This document shows positions 63,077 to 64,000 of a stretch of DNA of 64,000 bases, one piece after another. Below the pieces are notes generated by a model. That model had not been told where the DNA came from, made no database searches, and saw only the letters and a list, made by a program, of their open reading frames with translations. Each line of letters begins with the position of its first letter. Positions within the stretch are counted from its first letter, which is position 1. The DNA is taken from positions 118,526 through 182,525 of the forward strand of contig JADJSY010000006.1 in NCBI GenBank assembly GCA_016711435.1. The letters run 5' to 3'. The stretch is from Lewinellaceae bacterium (GTDB lineage Bacteria > Bacteroidota > Bacteroidia > Chitinophagales > Saprospiraceae). A program made the position numbers and the translations under genes.

Positions 63077-63459
63077 ATGAGTACTGACATCTTCGATTAC
63101 ATTACCCGCAGCCGGCAAAAAACATGGCAGCCACTTATTGAAAACGGCCACCACTACAATGGCGTTTTGTTAAATCGCTCCGCTACGACGAAGCCGCGCA
63201 GCGGTCAAAAACCATCCTTCTAAAATTCGAGGCAGGGGCGAGTTATCCCTACCACAACCATCCGGCAGGTGAGGAACTCTTCGTGCTGTCGGGCGAAGTT
63301 ACCGTAGAAGGAGCGCATTTGACCGAAGGAGACTACCTCTATACGCCACCAGATTTCAAACATTCGGTGCGGACGAACACAGGCTGCACCCTGCTTTTTG
63401 TCGTGCCGGAAGAGGTGGAGATTTTAGGGCTACGAGAGACTTTTTTAAAAGTACTTTGA
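63077..63459 (+). pseudogene. Cupin-domain protein (ChrR-like), frameshifted
   Basis: The frame from ATG 63077 (MSTDIFDYITRSRQKTWQPL) stops early, while a second frame continues in a perfect cupin: LLKFEAGASYPYHNHPAGEE then LFVLSGEVTVEGAHLTEGDY and HSVRTNTGCTLLFVVPEEVE. Adding one T to the run of four at 63165-63168 joins them as YNGVFVKSLRYDEAAQRSK and gives an intact protein of about 127 residues. The metal motif H-x-H-x5-E is present (HNHPAGEE). It is either a recent pseudogene or a homopolymer sequencing error. Such cupins sense oxidative stress or act as quercetinase-like enzymes. Confidence 0.8.
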
Positions 63460-63535
63460 ATTTAAAAAAGCAAATTGTTATATGAAAAATGCCAAAACCT
63501 TCTGACTCCCTGTTTTACTCCGAAAACAGGTTCAA

Positions 63536-64000
63536 ATGCCTTTACCTATCACTTCTGAAAACTGGCAAACTATCCGCAGCAACTTCCGCCATGGTTTTGC
63601 CACCAACCTGCACGTCGCTGTTGCAACGGCAGATGTGGATGGGCAGCCGAACGTCACGCCGATTGGCTCGTTTTTCCTCAACCGGGACACATTTTCAGGT
63701 TTTTATTTTGAAATTTTCACCAAAAATATCCCTCGAAATGCAGTAACCAACCCTAAAGTCTGCATCATGGCGGTGAACAGCGGGCGGTGGTATTGGCTGA
63801 AAAGTCTGGTTTTAGGAAAATTCGCCACGCCACCGATGACCAAAATTTACGGTACACTCGGCGAACGCCGCCCGGCCACGCCCGCTGAAATCGTACGGGG
63901 AAACAAGCGGCTCGGTCGCATGAAAACACTGCCCGGTGGCAAAAAACTGTTTGGCAACATGGGCTTTGTCCGGGAAGTGCATTTTCATGCTTTTGAAGAG
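63536..64000 (+). CDS. Pyridoxamine 5'-phosphate oxidase family protein, truncated by window end
   Basis: From ATG 63536 the frame is open to the last base (155 codons). The protein begins PLPITSENWQTIRSNFRHGF and continues NLHVAVATADVDGQPNVTPI, GSFFLNRDTFSGFYFEIFTK and NPKVCIMAVNSGRWYW, the split-barrel flavin-binding pattern of PNPOx-like proteins. Many of these reduce or bind flavins or heme and do not make pyridoxal phosphate. A different frame at 63489-63746 is a shadow. The C-terminus lies outside the window. Confidence 0.82.
   Translation, partial: MPLPITSENWQTIRSNFRHGFATNLHVAVATADVDGQPNVTPIGSFFLNRDTFSGFYFEIFTKNIPRNAVTNPKVCIMAVNSGRWYWLKSLVLGKFATPPMTKIYGTLGERRPATPAEIVRGNKRLGRMKTLPGGKKLFGNMGFVREVHFHAFEE

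Noticed and set aside
63489..63746. 85-residue ORF at the right end
   Set aside because: It is the wrong frame of the PNPOx-like gene that starts at 63536 and stays open to the window end.

Overview
The window reads as a chromosomal stretch of a Bacteroidota genome, most likely from the Saprospiria. Four things point there: a type IX secretion C-terminal sorting domain (35300-36697), a PorV/PorQ-type outer-membrane protein (54553-55647), -7 boxes of the TAnnTTTG type with an upstream TTG, and the near absence of Shine-Dalgarno sequences. Gene content is mostly housekeeping. Between the genes lies an unusual density of long inverted repeats, and two places look accessory: 22.2-26.5 kb and 44.2-48.0 kb.

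Layout. 0-3.1 kb: end of a membrane glycosyltransferase, a DUF4349-like protein and a thiolase. 3.4-9.3 kb: a minus-strand run pyrE, M42 peptidase, NlpC/P60, prmC, purK, purE. 9.5-13.7 kb: a NUDIX hydrolase, then a probable periplasmic sugar-oxidation set (TIM-barrel isomerase, GMC oxidoreductase, gluconate-dehydrogenase subunit 3 homologue). 14-22.2 kb: a sortilin-like beta-propeller protein, a lipoprotein, ribD, a frameshifted DUF2807 gene, a DUF1573 protein and recF. 22.8-26.0 kb: a compact operon of two small unknowns, xisH, xisI, a TIR-STING fusion and a lipoprotein deaminase, bounded by related repeats in opposite orientation. 26.5-30.4 kb: nadE, rimO, DinB. 30.4-35.1 kb: an aromatic amino-acid operon (pheA, aminotransferase, tyrA, DAHP synthase-chorismate mutase) preceded by a promoter, a Phe/Tyr-rich leader peptide and an intrinsic terminator, which together make a classical attenuator. 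35.3-36.7 kb: a T9SS-exported repeat protein. 37-44.2 kb: a lipoprotein, radical SAM/SPASM protein, methyltransferase, B12-type radical SAM protein, an SQR-like flavoprotein, TusE/DsrC and DsrE. 44.2-47.3 kb: a tandem duplication with one decayed copy. 48.3-57.4 kb: valS, 3-hydroxyacyl-CoA dehydrogenase, two outer-membrane proteins, a GH1 glucosidase and a family 9 glycosyltransferase. 57.5-64 kb: tRNA-Leu(CAG), a Gfo/Idh protein, two aldo/keto reductases each beside an AraC regulator, a frameshifted cupin and a truncated PNPOx-like gene.

The strongest unexpected signals are the phenylalanine-type attenuator (30412-30626), the TIR-STING gene with no cyclic-dinucleotide synthase in sight but one base behind xisI (24256-25209), and at least fourteen long hairpins. 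The stems of many of these are built from short-period, locus-specific words; a second, GC-rich family shares the 11-mer GTAGAGTTGAC. These repeats reach into coding ends (prmC) and even into the middle of a gene (56388-57407). Three genes are broken by frameshifts, two of them by one base in a homopolymer, so sequencing error must be considered.
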